The notes beneath the pieces are model-generated. The model worked only from the letters and a program-made list of their open reading frames with translations. It was not told the origin of the DNA and did no database searches. A stretch of 64,000 bases of DNA, taken from NCBI GenBank assembly GCA_017882615.1, contig JADGPD010000002.1, positions 24,027-88,026 of the forward strand, in the 5' to 3' direction. Positions 49,525-59,157 of this stretch are shown here, piece by piece; position 1 is the first letter of the stretch, and each line of letters starts with the position of its first letter. The position numbers and the translations under genes were made by a program. The stretch is from Thermoleophilia bacterium. GTDB lineage: Bacteria; Actinomycetota; Thermoleophilia; Gaiellales; Gaiellaceae.

Positions 49525-52500
49525 GCGCGCAGAACCGCTCTTCTCGGCCCGGCGACGAAGCCGATCTCGAGCAAGAGCGGCATGACCTCGCTCGTCACGA
49601 CGGGTACGCCGTCGAAGCGCTCGACCGCGAGGCGCTTGATCTCGCGCCGACGGACGTGAGCCACCAGCGCCTCCAGCGCCGGGCGCAGCCAGGACTCGTC
49701 GGGATCGCGCAGCGGAAGCAGAGAGCGGCCGCCGCGCTCGACGAAGAGCACGGCCTCGCCGCCCAGGAGCACCAGGTGAGCCCCGGCCACACGAGCCGCA
49801 CGCCCGGCCGAGCGGGCGGGCCAGGAAAGAGCCGCGCCATAGGGCTGCGCGGGATCGGCGGCAGCCAGCACCAGCGCCTCGTTTTCGACGCCCGGGCGCG
49901 GCCGTAGCTCGCGCAGCCGCTCGACGGCGCCGGAAAGCGCGAACTGCGCGCCGCCGAGCCCCTCGACGAAGTAGCCGCGGCGGCATAGTCCCAGTACTTC
50001 GAGCGCCTTCAACTCGCCATAGACGGCGCCGTATCCGCCCGGAATCCCCTCGGCGCGAACGCCGGCCTGGGTGACGATCCCCTGGCGCTCGAGCAACAGT
50101 TCGGCCAGCGCCCTCCTGTCGGTGCCGGGAACGCGGACCTGGCCGGATGTGCCAACAACGACTTCGCTACGGGCTTTCTGCGGAGCTTCTTCCGCTACCT
50201 CTGCCGCCGCGGGAGCTGTCTTCGCGCCGGCTACGGGGACAGGCCCGAAGAGGGCGCGCGTGAGCGACCAGCGGCCCTGGGTCGCCGTCGGCGCCTGCGC
50301 GCGCGAGCGCGCGAAACGGCGCACACGCCGCTCGGCGTGCTGGGTCTCGAAGCGGCGCTCGGCACGCAGCGGCTGCCAGGAGTCGTTCGTCACCTCGCCC
50401 GCCCAGACGAGATCCCAGAGCGCCGGTAAAGCCTCCTCGCGCTCAAGACCGGCCGCGGCGAGCAGCTCGTCCCAGAAGAGCGCCCCAGCGGCGAGCGCGG
50501 CTCGAATCCGCTCCGGCGGCTCGCCCTCGGGACGAGGCGAAGTCAGCGGCGACCCGAGCAAGCGCGCGTCCTGGCGGAAGTAGATGCCGACGCGCTCCAG
50601 CCCGGCGCCGACCCAGACGACCTCGCCCGAGGCACAGAGCTGATCGAGCTCGGCCGGCTGGTAGCCGGGCACCCGCCGCGGCAGCAGGTCCGACTCCCAG
50701 AGCGCCACGGGAAGCGCCAGCGCCTGCAGAGGCACGAGCGCCTCACGCAGCGTCGAGCGCCGATCTATCCCCTGCCAGCCCGGCAGGAAACGCGCCAACG
50801 CCGCCGGCTCGGCCGGCTCCACCTCCTTGCGCAGCCGTGCCAGCGAGGCGCGGCGCAGCCTTCTCAGCACATCGGGGTCGCACCATTCTCGCTCCGTCCC
50901 ACCCGGCCTGAGCTCGCCGCGCACCAGCGCCTCCTCGCGCTCCAGCGCGCTCAAGATCTCCTCAACGACGGCGGGCTCGAGACCGAAGCGCTCGGCCGCG
51001 TCGGCGGTCGTGAAGGGACCGCGCCCGCGCGCGTAGCGGCGAACAAGGGAGCTGAGAGCGTCGGCCACGGGCTCGAGAAAGACGTCCGGGAGCCCGGAGG
51101 GCGGCATGGCGCCGAGAGCGTCTCGGTAGCGGCCGGCATCCTCGGCGGCGATCAGTCTCTCGGCGCCAGCGAAGCGCACGCGCACGGCCCGGCGCTCGGT
51201 CTCGAGCACCGCCGCGAAGGCCTCGTCGAACTCACCGGGGCGTAGATCGCCGCGCAGCCTGAGAACGTCGTGCAGCTCGTCGGCGTCGCGCGGGGCGCCG
51301 CGCAGGTCACGCTCCACCGCCTCGACCGCGTCCGCGTCTAGCAGGTCGCGCAGCTCCTCCTGCCCGAGCAGCTCGCGCAAGAGGCCGCGGTCGAGCGAGA
51401 GAGCCTGAGCCCGGCGCTCGGCCGGTGGTGTGTCGTCCTCGTACATGTAGGAGGCGACGTACTCGAAGATGAGCGAGCTGGCGAAGGGCGAGGCCGAAGC
51501 CGTCTCGACCTCGACCAGGTCGAGCTCGCGCGTTTGCAGTCGTTTGAGGATCTGCTTCAGCGCGGGCAGATCGAAGACGTCCTGCAGGCACTCCCTATAG
51601 GTCTCGAGCATTATCGGGAAGGCCGGGAAGCGGCGGGCGACCTCGAGCAGGCTCTGCGCCTTCAAGCGCTGCTGCCAAAGTGGCGTGCGCTGGCCTGGAC
51701 GTCGGCGGGGAATCAAGAGCGCCCGGGCCGCGTTCTCGCGGAAGCGGGCGCCGAACAGCGCACTACCTGCCAGCTCGCCCACGACCAATTCCTCGATCTC
51801 CTCGGGCCCGATCAGGAGCTCGTGCATCGGCGGCGGCTGCTCGACGTCGGGCAGGTGCAGCGCGATGCCGTCGTCCGACCAGATCGCATGCGCTTCGATC
51901 CCGAGCGCGTCGCGCAGGCGCGCCCCGAGTGCGAGCGCCCAGGGAGCGTGCACGCGCGCCCCGAACGGAGTCAGGACGACCACGCGCCAGTCGCCGATCT
52001 CGTCGCGGAAGCGCTCGACGACGATCGTCTTGTCGGACGGGAGGGCGCCGGTAGCCTCGGCCTGGTCGTGTAGGTAGGCAAGCAGGTTCTCGGCCGCCCG
52101 CTCGTCGAGCCCGTACTCCCCGAGCAGCCGTTCCAGCGCGACCTCGGCTGGCAGCGCCACCAGCTCGCGCGAGACTTGCCCGATCGCCTCGCCCAGCTCG
52201 ACCGGTCTTCCAACTCCCTCACCCTTCCAGAAGGGCACCGCGCCGGGCACACCGGGCGCCGGCGAAACGAGCACCCGGTCGCGCGTGATCTGCTCGATGC
52301 GCCAGCTCGAGGCGCCGAGCAGGAAGACCTGGCCCTGCCTGGCCTCGTAGACCATCTCCTCGTCCAGCTCGCCCACCCGGCCGCCGCCGTCCACGAGATG
52401 CACCCCATAGAGACCGCGGTCGGGGATGGTGCCGGCGTTGGTGACGGCGAGGCGCTGGGCTCCCGGGCGTCCGCGGACGATTCCGGCCGTGCGGTCCCAG

Positions 52501-53858
52501 ACGATGCGAGGGCGCAATTCGGCGAACTCGTCGGAGGGGTAGCGCCCGGCCAGCATGTCCAGCACGTTCTCGAGCTGGGCGCGCGAGAGATCGGAGAAGG
52601 GATAGGCGTGCCGGACGAGCTCGTGCAGGTCGTCTACCGAGATCTCTTCCTCGCAGCAGATGGCGACGATCTGCTGGCAGAGCACGTCGAGGGGCTGGCG
52701 CGGAATGCGAGTCTCCTCGATCAGTCCTCCGTGCATGCGCTTGGCCACGACGGCCGCTTCGAGCAGGTCGCCGCGGAACTTGGGAAAGATGCGTCCCTTG
52801 GCCGTGGCTTCGAGCGTGTGACCGGCGCGGCCGATGCGCTGCAGTCCGCGCGCCACCGACTTGGGCGACTCGACCTGGATCACTAAGTCGACCGCGCCCA
52901 TGTCGATGCCAAGCTCGAGCGAGGAGGTGGCGACCAGACAGCGCAGGTCGCCGCGCTTGAGCGCCTCCTCTATCTCGGTGCGCTGCTCGCGCGCCAGCGA
53001 GCCGTGGTGAGCTCGCGCCAACTCCTCCTCGGCCGCCTCGTTGACGCGCAGCGCCAGACGCTCGGCCAGCCGGCGGTTGTTGACGAAGACGATGGTCGAG
53101 CGGTGCGCCCGCACCAGCTCGACTATCTCCGGATATATCGAGGGCCAGATCGAGCCGGTCTGGCCCAGCTCGCGCATGTCGGGCACCGGCACCTGAACGG
53201 AGAGGTCGAGTTTCTTGCGCACGCCCGCGTCCACGATCTCGATTGGACGCCCGCCCGAGACGAAGCGACCGATCTCCTCAAGCGGCCGCTGCGTTGCCGA
53301 GAGAGCGATTCTCTGAAGCGGGCGGTCGACGAGACGCTCCAGCCGCTCGAGCGAGAGCGCCAGATGCGAGCCCCGCTTGGTGCCCGCGACCGCGTGCACC
53401 TCGTCGAGGATCACGGTCTCGAGCGACTTCAAAATCTCGCGTGCGCGTGAGGTGAGAAGCAGGTAGAGCGACTCGGGCGTGGTGATGAGAATGTCCGGCG
53501 GATGGCGCAACATCGCCGCACGCTCCTTGGCCGGCGTGTCGCCCGTGCGCACCGCCACGGTCAGCTCCGAGCCAAGCCCCGCCAGCGGCCCGCGCAGGTT
53601 GCGCTCGACGTCGTAGTTGAGCGCCTTGAGCGGCGATATGTAGAGCAGGCGCAGCCCCTCGCCCGGGCTACCTGTCAGGCGGTCGATGCCAAAGAGGAAG
53701 GCCGCTAGCGTCTTGCCCGAGCCGGTCGGCGCCTGGATGAGCACGCTCGATCCGCCGGCGATCGCCGGCCAGCCGAGCGCCTGGGCGGGCGTCGGAGCGG
53801 CAAAGCTGCGCTCGAACCAGGCTCGCGTCTTCTCGGAGAAGGATGCAAGCGCTTCCAT
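49521..53858 (-). CDS. lhr: Lhr-type large DEAD/DEAH helicase
   Basis: QAPTGSGKTLAAFL, LDEVHAVAGTKRGSHLALSLERL, LVATSSLELGIDMGAVDLVIQVESPKSVARGLQRIGRAGH; about 1445 aa. Confidence 0.95.
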   Translation of the reverse strand: MEALASFSEKTRAWFERSFAAPTPAQALGWPAIAGGSSVLIQAPTGSGKTLAAFLFGIDRLTGSPGEGLRLLYISPLKALNYDVERNLRGPLAGLGSELTVAVRTGDTPAKERAAMLRHPPDILITTPESLYLLLTSRAREILKSLETVILDEVHAVAGTKRGSHLALSLERLERLVDRPLQRIALSATQRPLEEIGRFVSGGRPIEIVDAGVRKKLDLSVQVPVPDMRELGQTGSIWPSIYPEIVELVRAHRSTIVFVNNRRLAERLALRVNEAAEEELARAHHGSLAREQRTEIEEALKRGDLRCLVATSSLELGIDMGAVDLVIQVESPKSVARGLQRIGRAGHTLEATAKGRIFPKFRGDLLEAAVVAKRMHGGLIEETRIPRQPLDVLCQQIVAICCEEEISVDDLHELVRHAYPFSDLSRAQLENVLDMLAGRYPSDEFAELRPRIVWDRTAGIVRGRPGAQRLAVTNAGTIPDRGLYGVHLVDGGGRVGELDEEMVYEARQGQVFLLGASSWRIEQITRDRVLVSPAPGVPGAVPFWKGEGVGRPVELGEAIGQVSRELVALPAEVALERLLGEYGLDERAAENLLAYLHDQAEATGALPSDKTIVVERFRDEIGDWRVVVLTPFGARVHAPWALALGARLRDALGIEAHAIWSDDGIALHLPDVEQPPPMHELLIGPEEIEELVVGELAGSALFGARFRENAARALLIPRRRPGQRTPLWQQRLKAQSLLEVARRFPAFPIMLETYRECLQDVFDLPALKQILKRLQTRELDLVEVETASASPFASSLIFEYVASYMYEDDTPPAERRAQALSLDRGLLRELLGQEELRDLLDADAVEAVERDLRGAPRDADELHDVLRLRGDLRPGEFDEAFAAVLETERRAVRVRFAGAERLIAAEDAGRYRDALGAMPPSGLPDVFLEPVADALSSLVRRYARGRGPFTTADAAERFGLEPAVVEEILSALEREEALVRGELRPGGTEREWCDPDVLRRLRRASLARLRKEVEPAEPAALARFLPGWQGIDRRSTLREALVPLQALALPVALWESDLLPRRVPGYQPAELDQLCASGEVVWVGAGLERVGIYFRQDARLLGSPLTSPRPEGEPPERIRAALAAGALFWDELLAAAGLEREEALPALWDLVWAGEVTNDSWQPLRAERRFETQHAERRVRRFARSRAQAPTATQGRWSLTRALFGPVPVAGAKTAPAAAEVAEEAPQKARSEVVVGTSGQVRVPGTDRRALAELLLERQGIVTQAGVRAEGIPGGYGAVYGELKALEVLGLCRRGYFVEGLGGAQFALSGAVERLRELRPRPGVENEALVLAAADPAQPYGAALSWPARSAGRAARVAGAHLVLLGGEAVLFVERGGRSLLPLRDPDESWLRPALEALVAHVRRREIKRLAVERFDGVPVVTSEVMPLLLEIGFVAGPRRAVLRA

Positions 53859-54060
53859 CAGGGTCAGCGTAGCCGCTCCGACCTCGCCGCTCGAAGCGGC
53901 CGGCGCAACCTCTCACAGCGGTCTTAAGCGGAGGCTGGAAAATCGAGGTTCGCGCGACCCGGGCTCAGCAGAATCTGGTCTCGAGACCGCATTCGAGGCC
54001 GGGCCACGTAGAATCCCGCTCTCTGGGACGCCGCACACCAGACAACAGAAGGGACGCACC

Positions 54061-54480
54061 GTGGTCGACAAAGCCGAAGACCAGCAGGAGAGGCAGCGAA
54101 TAGAGAGCGTGATCGATGCCGAGCTCGAGTCGATGGCCGACGACGAGATCGAGCGCTATCTGACGCTACTCGCCGAGGACGCGCTATTCCTTCCGCCCGA
54201 CCTTCCGTCGATCGGAGGCGAAGAGCTGCACGCCTGGTTGCGCGAGTTCCTCGGAGAGTGGCGAATCGAGTGGCTCGGCTACAGACACAACGAAACCGAG
54301 ATTCGCGGCGACCTTGCCTTCCATCGCTTTAGCTACAGCTGGCGCCTGGAGCCCAAGCGCGGCGGCCAGTTGCAGGTCTCGCACGGCAAGGGCCTGCACA
54401 TCCTGCGCCGCGACGGCGACGGCGACTGGAAGATCGCCCGCGAGACCTGGAACGCCCGGCCGACGCCGAACACGATCTAA
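54061..54480 (+). CDS. SnoaL-like / DUF4440-like protein
   Basis: VVDKAEDQQERQRIESVIDAELESMADDEIERYLTLLAEDALFLPPD...GDGDWKIARETWNA; GTG start inside longer track ORF. Confidence 0.75.
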   Translation: MVDKAEDQQERQRIESVIDAELESMADDEIERYLTLLAEDALFLPPDLPSIGGEELHAWLREFLGEWRIEWLGYRHNETEIRGDLAFHRFSYSWRLEPKRGGQLQVSHGKGLHILRRDGDGDWKIARETWNARPTPNTI

Positions 54481-54547
54481 CGCCCGCGCCGGCTACGGAT
54501 CGGACGCTGCCCTGCCCTCCCGGCCGCCGAGCTGAGAGAATCTCGCC

Positions 54548-55600
54548 ATGATCGATATAACCGAGTTGCGCGACGGAGGCCAGGATGCCGAGAGCATCGC
54601 CGCCAAGATCGCTTCCTTCCTGTCTCCGGCGACGCGCTCGCTCGAGCTGGCGCTCTACGACGTGCATCTGGAAAGCGAGCACGCCGCGCCGATCCACGCC
54701 GCGCTGGCGGAGGTGCTCGCGCGCGGGGTGCGGGTGCGCCTCGTCTACAACGTCGAATTCGGCAAGCCGATCGCCGTCCCGCGCCCGCCGGTCTTGCGGC
54801 CCGAGCTGGTCGAGGCACTTCCGGTCGAGACGCGCAGCATTCCCGGCGTTCCCGACCTGATGCACCACAAGTACGTCGTTCGCGACGGCGAGGCCGTGCT
54901 GACGGGCTCGACCAACTGGACCGACGAGTCCTGGTCGCGCGAGGAGAACCTGATCGCGATCATCGATTCCAAGGAGCTCGCGCTCCGTTACCAGCAGAAC
55001 TTCGAGGAGTTGTGGCAGAAGCGCGACGTCGAGCGCTCCGGGCATGTCGACTCGGCGCCGATCGATATCGAGGGACACCGCGTTCGGCCCTGGTTCGCGC
55101 CCGGCCACGGCGAGGCGGTCGCCCATCGAATCGCGCGCCGCCTGGGTCAGGCGAAACGCCGCATCCGCATCGCGTCGCCGGTGCTCACGTCGGGACCGAT
55201 TCTCGGCACCCTGGCCGAGCTGATCGGAGATCACGAGCGCAGCCCGGTCGATATCGCCGGCGTGCTCGACTCGACTCAGATCGCCGAGGTACTTCACCAG
55301 TGGCGCGACAGGCCGCAGGTGAGCTGGAAGGAGTCGGCGCTACGCTCGCTCGTCGCGCACACGCCCTGGAGCGGCAAGCAGTCGACGCCCTGGACTCCGA
55401 ACAGCGTCCATGACTACATGCACGCCAAGATCGTGGTCGCCGACGACGCCGTCTTCTTCGGCAGCTTCAACCTCTCACGCTCCGGCGAGCGCAACGCCGA
55501 GAACACGCTTGAGATAGAAGACGCCGAGCTGGCCGAGCGACTGGCGGCGTTCGTCGACGAGATTCGCGGCCGCTATCCGCGGCTCGAGCTGCCCGAGTAA
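54548..55600 (+). CDS. Phospholipase D-like protein
   Basis: Two HKD motifs: MHHKYVVRDGEAVLTGSTNWT and MHAKIVVADDAVFFGSFNLS. Confidence 0.92.
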   Translation: MIDITELRDGGQDAESIAAKIASFLSPATRSLELALYDVHLESEHAAPIHAALAEVLARGVRVRLVYNVEFGKPIAVPRPPVLRPELVEALPVETRSIPGVPDLMHHKYVVRDGEAVLTGSTNWTDESWSREENLIAIIDSKELALRYQQNFEELWQKRDVERSGHVDSAPIDIEGHRVRPWFAPGHGEAVAHRIARRLGQAKRRIRIASPVLTSGPILGTLAELIGDHERSPVDIAGVLDSTQIAEVLHQWRDRPQVSWKESALRSLVAHTPWSGKQSTPWTPNSVHDYMHAKIVVADDAVFFGSFNLSRSGERNAENTLEIEDAELAERLAAFVDEIRGRYPRLELPE

Positions 55601-55607
55601 CGCCGGC

Positions 55608-56048
55608 CTAAGGTTTCCGCGCCTCGACCTCTACCGAGACGACCTCGCACTCGCTCGCGGGAATCTCGACTCCTGCGCGCAGCGTGTTGTGCACGCGGCT
55701 GTTCTTGTCGACCGCTTCGGCAAGCTCGAGTATCTCGTCCTCGTCCGCCTCCGCTTCGATGCGAACGCTGAGCGTGACGTTCTGCGCACGCACCGGCTCG
55801 CCGCCCCAGTCGCATTCGCAAACAACGCGAGCCCCCAGGAGCGAGATACCGCGCCGCTCGGCCTCCTGTTGCAGGTCGTTGACGAAGCAGGCGCCGATCG
55901 CCATCAGCAGGAGATCGCCGCCCGAGAAGCCGTAGCCGCAACCGGCCTCCTGCTCGGGCCGATCGATCGTCAGCGAGTGCTTGCCGGCCCACCCGACTGC
56001 GAAAGACGCATCGTGAACCGACCGCACGTGAACCGTCGTTTGCGCCAT
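55608..56048 (-). CDS. OsmC family protein
   Basis: GYGFSGGDLLLMAIGACFVNDLQQEAERRGI; start reassigned to ATG at 56048. Confidence 0.85.
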   Translation of the reverse strand: MAQTTVHVRSVHDASFAVGWAGKHSLTIDRPEQEAGCGYGFSGGDLLLMAIGACFVNDLQQEAERRGISLLGARVVCECDWGGEPVRAQNVTLSVRIEAEADEDEILELAEAVDKNSRVHNTLRAGVEIPASECEVVSVEVEARKP

Positions 56049-56128
56049 CTGGGGGCCCCCTTTTCGCCTCGCTTGATGTAAGAGTAGGTCAGAACCGGTT
56101 TCACGGCGCAAACCGTGAGACGGATGCG

Positions 56129-57061
56129 ATGCAAAGGGGGAGCCTGGCAATGAGGGGGATTCGAGTCGCAGTGATCGTCTTTCTGGCGCTGGCCGCTAGC
56201 GCGGGCGCCGCTACCGCCCCGCGCCTGCCCGGCGCGCCGAAGTGCCCGCTCTTTCCGGCCTCGAGTGTCTGGAACAAGCGCGTCGACAAGCTGCCCGTGG
56301 CTTCCGACTCGCAGGCGATCATCAGCTCGATCGGGCTCGATACAGGGCTCCATCCCGACTTCGGCACAGTCTGGGACGGGCATCCGAACGGGATTCCCTA
56401 CACGATCGCGAACAAGCAGACCAAGCGCTTCCGCGTCAGCTTCGACTACGCCAGCGAAAGCGACAAGGGCCCCTATCCGATCCCGGCCAACGTGAAGATC
56501 GAAGCCGGCAGCGACCACCACGCGCTGATCGTCGAGCGCGACAGCTGCCGTCTATATGAGCTCTACGCGCTGCAGAAGACATCGAGCGGCTGGCACGCCG
56601 GCTCAGGCGCGATCTGGAACCTGCGCTCGAACAAGCTGCGGCCCGCGGGCTGGACGTCGGCCGACGCCGCCGGGCTGTCGATGCTGCCCGGGCTGGCGCG
56701 CTACGACGAGGTCGCCCGCGGCCACATCGACCATGCGCTTCGCTTCACGGTTGAGAGCACGCGCCGCGCCTACATCTATCCCGCGCGCCATTTCGCAAGT
56801 GACCAGACCGATCCGAATCTGCCTCCGATGGGTCTGCGAGTTCGGCTGCGCGCCGGCTTCGACACGAGCGGCTACCCGCGCCAGGTGCGCGTCATCCTGA
56901 CGGCGCTCAAGCGCTACGGGATGATCGTCGCCGACAACGGCTCGAACTGGTACATCTCGGGCGCCCCCGACCGCCGCTGGAACGACGACGCGCTGCACGC
57001 GATCGGCGGCGTCACGGGCGCGAACTTCGAGGTGGTTGACACCTCGAAACTGCGGCCGTAG
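56129..57061 (+). CDS. Secreted protein of unknown function
   Basis: Signal peptide; CPLFPASSVWNKRVDKLPVASDSQAII...PPMGLRVRLRAGFDTSGYPRQVRVILTALKRYGMIVADNGSNWYISGAPD. Confidence 0.8.
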   Translation: MQRGSLAMRGIRVAVIVFLALAASAGAATAPRLPGAPKCPLFPASSVWNKRVDKLPVASDSQAIISSIGLDTGLHPDFGTVWDGHPNGIPYTIANKQTKRFRVSFDYASESDKGPYPIPANVKIEAGSDHHALIVERDSCRLYELYALQKTSSGWHAGSGAIWNLRSNKLRPAGWTSADAAGLSMLPGLARYDEVARGHIDHALRFTVESTRRAYIYPARHFASDQTDPNLPPMGLRVRLRAGFDTSGYPRQVRVILTALKRYGMIVADNGSNWYISGAPDRRWNDDALHAIGGVTGANFEVVDTSKLRP

Positions 57062-57090
57062 AGGCCAGAGCGTAAAGCAGTGGCGGATGA

Positions 57091-57303
57091 CTAGGGACGC
57101 AGCTTGGGCGGACTGAAGAGCGTCTCGAACCGCGAGACCAATCGAGACGCCCAGATCCTGAACGTTCCGACCGGCCGCTCCACGAGCACGAGCTCATCAC
57201 CTTCGAGACGAAAACGTGCTCGAGCATCGCGGCGTGAAGAGCCGAGCATGGCGCTCATCTTCGGGTCGCCTCGATCGCTGGAGACCGCCAGCGCAGTCCC
57301 CAC
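57091..57303 (-). CDS. Possible small protein
   Basis: 70 aa; ARFRLEGDELVLVERPVGTFRIWASRLVSRFETLF resembles beta-strand-rich coding sequence; no homology recognised. Confidence 0.3.
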   Translation of the reverse strand: MGTALAVSSDRGDPKMSAMLGSSRRDARARFRLEGDELVLVERPVGTFRIWASRLVSRFETLFSPPKLRP

Positions 57304-57547
57304 CTAATAACCGCTAACGTCCGCTTACGGGCCTCTCGCAAAGCTCGAACTCCCCCTGATCTCTAGCTGGTTGGAGCGCGGCGACGGCTCGCCGCAGCTC
57401 GCCACTCTCCCCGCGGTGGAGACTTTTCGCCCCGCGAGCGGAACGTCCTTCTCACGAAATTCGCGGACAGCGCGGGGTAACTCGAGCAGCGCTCGGCCGA
57501 GCTCCGCTGCAGTCGGGCTCAACCTGGCTACACGGCGCAGGGTTGGA

Positions 57548-57916
57548 TCAGCTCTCAGGCTTGTGGCAGACGGCTTCGATGTTGTGACCGTCGGCGTCGA
57601 GCACAAAGGCCGCGTAGTACGTCTCGTGGTAGTGCGGGCGCAGACCGGGCGCCCCGTTGTCCTTCGCGCCGGCCGCGATGGCCGCCGCATAGAACGCCGC
57701 TACGAGATCTCGATTTTCGACCTGAAAACCCAGGTGAATGGGCACGACCGTTTCCTCTGGACGAATCCAGAAGTCGGGAACACCCTGAGCGCTCTTGAAG
57801 CCCGCTCCCCACTCGCCCTCGAAGGCGATTCCGTAGCCGAGCGGCTCCAGCGCCGCCTTGTAGAACTCTTTCGCCGAGTCGAGATTCGTGACACCGATGA
57901 ATACGTGGTCGATCAT
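57548..57916 (-). CDS. VOC family (glyoxalase-like) protein
   Basis: MIDHVFIGVTNLDSAKEFYKAALEPLGY...YHETYYAAFVLDADGHNIEAVCHKPE. Confidence 0.9.
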   Translation of the reverse strand: MIDHVFIGVTNLDSAKEFYKAALEPLGYGIAFEGEWGAGFKSAQGVPDFWIRPEETVVPIHLGFQVENRDLVAAFYAAAIAAGAKDNGAPGLRPHYHETYYAAFVLDADGHNIEAVCHKPES

Positions 57917-58028
57917 CTCGGGAGTCTCGCCGGTGGGCCGGGCGCCGTCAAGCCGCCCATCCGGGTCGGTCGGCCCTCCCTCGTTCGAGGGATAGGTCAC
58001 AAAAGACAACGAGCCGAAGCACCTCGTA

Positions 58029-58679
58029 ATGCGCCGCGCCGCCCCCTTCGCCGCGATCGTGCTCCTGCTCCTGGCGGTTGCCTGTGGGACGAAATCGCGG
58101 ACTCAAGACAACGCTCAGGCCGTAGCTCAAGAGAACGCACAGGCCGTCGCGAGACTGACCGGGTCCGTTCCCGCGATCGAGGCCTATTGGCAGGACCACA
58201 CCTCCTACGCCGGTATGACACTCGCCGGGCTCGTTGAGATCGACCCCGGGATCGTGGGGATCTCGATCGCCAGCGCGCACAAACAGATGTATTGCGTCGA
58301 GGCGACCGCGGGCAACTCACGCGCCTTCAAGAACGGGCCGGCAGGCGAGATCATGCTCGGCTCCTGCGGCGATCCAAAAAACGGGAAGCCGTTCAGCCCG
58401 CCGCCGTCAGAAGAGCCCTCGTCGTCGAGCGAACCGCTCGACGGACCCAGCGCGCTACGCGCATCCATTCCGGCGATCGAGGCCTACTGGCAGGATCACA
58501 CCTCCTACGCCGGAATGACCGTCTCGAACTTGCGCGAAAAAATCGACGCCGGGCTCCCGGAGATCAAGATCGTCAGCGCGAAGAAGAAGACGTACTGCAT
58601 CGAGATTGCTGTGGACGGCGTGAGCTCCTTCACTCAGGGACCGATGGGCGAGTTCAGGCAAGGGCACTGCCCGGCCTAG
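58029..58679 (+). CDS. Lipoprotein with two tandem pilin-head-like domains
   Basis: Lipobox LLAVACG; two copies of (I/V)PAIEAYWQDHTSYAGMT...YC(V/I)E...GPxGE, 100 codons apart. Confidence 0.75.
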   Translation: MRRAAPFAAIVLLLLAVACGTKSRTQDNAQAVAQENAQAVARLTGSVPAIEAYWQDHTSYAGMTLAGLVEIDPGIVGISIASAHKQMYCVEATAGNSRAFKNGPAGEIMLGSCGDPKNGKPFSPPPSEEPSSSSEPLDGPSALRASIPAIEAYWQDHTSYAGMTVSNLREKIDAGLPEIKIVSAKKKTYCIEIAVDGVSSFTQGPMGEFRQGHCPA

Positions 58680-58732
58680 CCTCCAGCACCTCTTGCACGT
58701 CCCATCGCCGCGCGTTCCGGGGTCACTTTAAA

Positions 58733-58758
58733 AGGGATAGTTTTAGTGTAGAATCCCT
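58733..58758. promoter_or_regulatory. Candidate promoter with inverted repeat immediately upstream of the hxlR-type gene
   Basis: AGGGAT-N14-ATCCCT overlapping a TAGAAT -10-like hexamer (58749-58754); ATG follows at 58762. Confidence 0.45.
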
Positions 58759-58761
58759 CCT

Positions 58762-59157
58762 ATGCGGACACTTTCTGACATTCACGCCACCGACTGCTGC
58801 GGCGTGGCGGCGACCGCGGAGTTCCTCGGCGCCAAGTGGACGGCACTGATCGTCCACGATCTCTCCGAGGGCGCGCGCCGCTTCTGCGAGCTCGAGCGTT
58901 CCTGTCCGGGAATCAGCCCGCGCACGCTCTCCGAGCGCCTGCGCACACTCGAGCAGGAGGGCTTTCTCGAGCGCAAGAGCTTCCCGGAATCGCCACCGCG
59001 GGTCGAATACACGCTGACCCAGAAGGGATGCGGGCTGCTCGCGATCATCCACGAGATGAGCAAGTTCGGGCACGACTGGCTCTTCTGCGGACATGAGCAT
59101 CACCACGCGGCGGTCGCGGCGGCGGTAGAGACCGCGGTCGAAGCGGCTAACGCCTAG
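58762..59157 (+). CDS. HxlR family transcriptional regulator
   Basis: CCGVAATAEFLGAKWTALIVHDLSEGARRFCELERSCPGISPRTLSERLRTLEQEGFLERK. Confidence 0.93.
   Translation: MRTLSDIHATDCCGVAATAEFLGAKWTALIVHDLSEGARRFCELERSCPGISPRTLSERLRTLEQEGFLERKSFPESPPRVEYTLTQKGCGLLAIIHEMSKFGHDWLFCGHEHHHAAVAAAVETAVEAANA

Noticed and set aside
31290-58740. Shared string GGGTCACTTTA near 31277 and 58720 as possible mobile-element remnant
   Set aside because: Only 11 bp, expected by chance in 64 kb; no transposase or flanking repeats.
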